Source: Bacteroidales bacterium UBA6828
GTDB taxonomy: Bacteria; Bacteroidota; Bacteroidia; Bacteroidales; Paludibacteraceae
Assembly: GCA_002452095.1 (NCBI GenBank)
Contig: DKEG01000051.1
Span: 1-23,278 of the forward strand
Direction of reading: 5' to 3'
DNA: 23,278 nucleotides
Part shown: positions 21,850 to 23,278 of the stretch, piece by piece
How the letters are laid out: each line of letters opens with the position of its first letter
How positions within the stretch are numbered: position 1 is the first letter of the stretch
Notes under the pieces: model-generated
What the model was told of the DNA's origin: nothing
The model's input: only the letters and a program-made list of their open reading frames with translations
Database searches by the model: none
Translations under genes and position numbers: made by a program

Positions 21850-23261
21850 AAAAGAAGAACCTACCCCTGATAGAGAATGTGGAGATAACGGGTATTGCCG
21901 CCGAGGGCAAGGCACTGACACGCATCAATGACATGGTGGTGTTTGTGCCGTACTGCGTACCGGGCGACATAGTGGATCTGCAGATCACGAAGAAGAAGCA
22001 CAGTTTTATGGAAGCGCGTGTGGAACGGATTGTGCACCCGTCGGAGAAACGCTGCGAGGCAGTATGCAAGCACTATGGCACGTGCGGCGGCTGCAAATGG
22101 CAGATACTGCCCTACCCCGAGCAGTTGCGCTACAAACAGCAGCAGATAGAGGACAACCTGCGGCGTATCGGCAAGGTGGAACTGCCCGAGATAAGCCCCA
22201 TACTCGGGAGCAAACACATCTACGAATACCGCAACAAGTTGGAGTTCACTTTTGCCGACCGCAAATGGCTCCCGTGGGAGACTATTCAGGCGGCAGGCGG
22301 ATTGGAGAACGTGGATTGCAGTTACGGCGCGGGGTTCCATATACCGAACTGCTTCGACAAAGTGCTTGACATTGAGGAATGTCACCTGATGCCCGAAATC
22401 AACAACCGTCTGCGCAACGGCATACGCGACTATGCACGGACACACGGACTGAGTTTCTACAACGAGCATACACACACGGGGCAGTTGCGCACGCTCATCA
22501 TCCGCTCCAACCACAAGGGGGAAATCATGCTGATAGTCTGCTTCGGCGAGAAGATCAACGATGCCTGCCGCGGACTGTTGGAGTGGCTGCACGGGGAGTT
22601 TCCCGGGGTGGTGAGTCTGCTCTATGTGGAGAACGAGAAGATGAACGATACCATTGGTGATCAGGAAGTACACGTGTTTGCAGGGCAGGACCATATAATG
22701 GAGCAGATGGAAGATCTGCAGTTCAAGGTGGGACCCAAATCGTTCTACCAGACCAACACAGAACAGGCATACGAACTATACAAGGTGGCAAGGAATTTTG
22801 CCGGACTGACAGGCAAGGAACTGGTATTCGACCTCTATACGGGAACGGGTACGATAGCGAACTTTGTAGCCAAGCAGGCACGGCAAGTGATTGGCATAGA
22901 GTATGTTCCGGAGGCAATAGAGGATGCCAAGGTGAATGCCGCCTGCAATCGATTGGACAACACGCTGTTCTTTGCCGGGGACATGAAGGATATTCTGAAC
23001 AGGGATTTCATCGCCTGCTACGGTCGCCCGGATGTGATTATCACCGACCCGCCCCGCGCCGGTATGCACGAGGACGTGGTAAACACCATCCTGTTTGCCG
23101 AGCCGCAGCGGATCGTGTATGTCAGTTGCAACCCCGCCACACAGGCACGCGACCTGTCGCTATTGGACGCCAAATACAAGGTAACCGCCGTACAGCCGGT
23201 GGATATGTTCCCGCACACGCAGCACGTGGAGAATGTGGTGCTGCTGGAGAAACGCGATTAG
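21846..23261 (+). CDS. rlmD: 23S rRNA (uracil-5-)-methyltransferase RlmD (RumA-type)
   Basis: A 471-aa SAM-dependent enzyme expected to form 5-methyluridine in 23S rRNA. It starts with a TRAM-like domain (about 5-62, IENVEITGIAAEGKALTRIN). Four Cys fit the 4Fe-4S cluster: C74, C80 and C83 in CKHYGTCGGC, and C179 in DIEECHLM. The methyltransferase core has FYQTN (300-304), SAM motif DLYTGTGTIANF (329-340), TDPPRAGMH (400-408) and the catalytic Cys428 in VSCNPATQARD. RlmD fits best; RlmCD- or TrmA-like specificity cannot be excluded by motif alone. The ATG overlaps the amidase stop as ATGA, so translation is coupled. It is the last gene in the window and of the five-gene run seen here; only 17 nt follow. 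Confidence 0.93.
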   Translation: MKKKNLPLIENVEITGIAAEGKALTRINDMVVFVPYCVPGDIVDLQITKKKHSFMEARVERIVHPSEKRCEAVCKHYGTCGGCKWQILPYPEQLRYKQQQIEDNLRRIGKVELPEISPILGSKHIYEYRNKLEFTFADRKWLPWETIQAAGGLENVDCSYGAGFHIPNCFDKVLDIEECHLMPEINNRLRNGIRDYARTHGLSFYNEHTHTGQLRTLIIRSNHKGEIMLIVCFGEKINDACRGLLEWLHGEFPGVVSLLYVENEKMNDTIGDQEVHVFAGQDHIMEQMEDLQFKVGPKSFYQTNTEQAYELYKVARNFAGLTGKELVFDLYTGTGTIANFVAKQARQVIGIEYVPEAIEDAKVNAACNRLDNTLFFAGDMKDILNRDFIACYGRPDVIITDPPRAGMHEDVVNTILFAEPQRIVYVSCNPATQARDLSLLDAKYKVTAVQPVDMFPHTQHVENVVLLEKRD

Positions 23262-23278
23262 TACTATCAGGGGCTGCT

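Noticed and set aside
1..23278. tRNA, rRNA, riboswitch or insertion-sequence features
   Set aside because: No cloverleaf-like segments, rRNA stretches, transposase frames or recognisable riboswitch cores were seen on either strand.

Overview
The window looks like chromosomal DNA from a member of the Bacteroidota, most likely order Bacteroidales. Promoters fit the Bacteroidota form (TTTG or TTG, about 20 bp, then TAnnTTTG). The lipoproteins, the GH3-family protein, the DUF6452/DUF6048-like pair and the multidomain pectinesterase are also typical of that group. No RNA genes, insertion sequences, prophage genes or CRISPR arrays were seen.

Layout. (1) 1-6421, minus strand: a drug or metabolite efflux operon read right to left: TetR regulator, small lipoprotein with an apparent 1-nt frameshift, membrane-fusion lipoprotein, and an RND pump gene cut by the left window edge. 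A complete type II restriction-modification module (C5 methyltransferase with its own promoter and terminator, Xre/C-like regulator, endonuclease) sits exactly between the fusion-protein and pump genes. (2) 6530-9381, minus strand: a secreted 931-aa CE8 pectinesterase-like protein with its own -7 element and terminator. (3) 9576-14470, plus strand: GH3-family enzyme and HAD hydrolase as a pair, then an acyltransferase and an EamA-type transporter as separate genes. (4) 14621-23261, plus strand: a tightly packed five-gene run from one promoter: DUF6452-like lipoprotein, DUF6048-like barrel protein, transcription-repair coupling factor Mfd, an Amidase_3-type cell-wall hydrolase with FN3 domain, and 23S rRNA uracil methyltransferase RlmD.

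The most unusual feature is a dispersed family of short tandem arrays. The main unit is the heptamer TGCACAA and its degenerate relatives (general form TnnnnAA); a sister octamer is ATTTACAA. Arrays lie at four gene junctions and also inside open reading frames, twice in mfd and once in the amidase gene, where they add peptides of the type QCTMHNAQ without breaking the frame. Because 7 is not a multiple of 3 and neither strand of the consensus unit yields a stop codon, a consensus array is open in all six frames. A different hairpin repeat (CCCCCTC-AGA-GAGGGGG) is also carried in frame in the amidase gene.

Functional annotation rests on motifs read by eye. Restriction specificity, the efflux substrate and the roles of several families cannot be read from the sequence.
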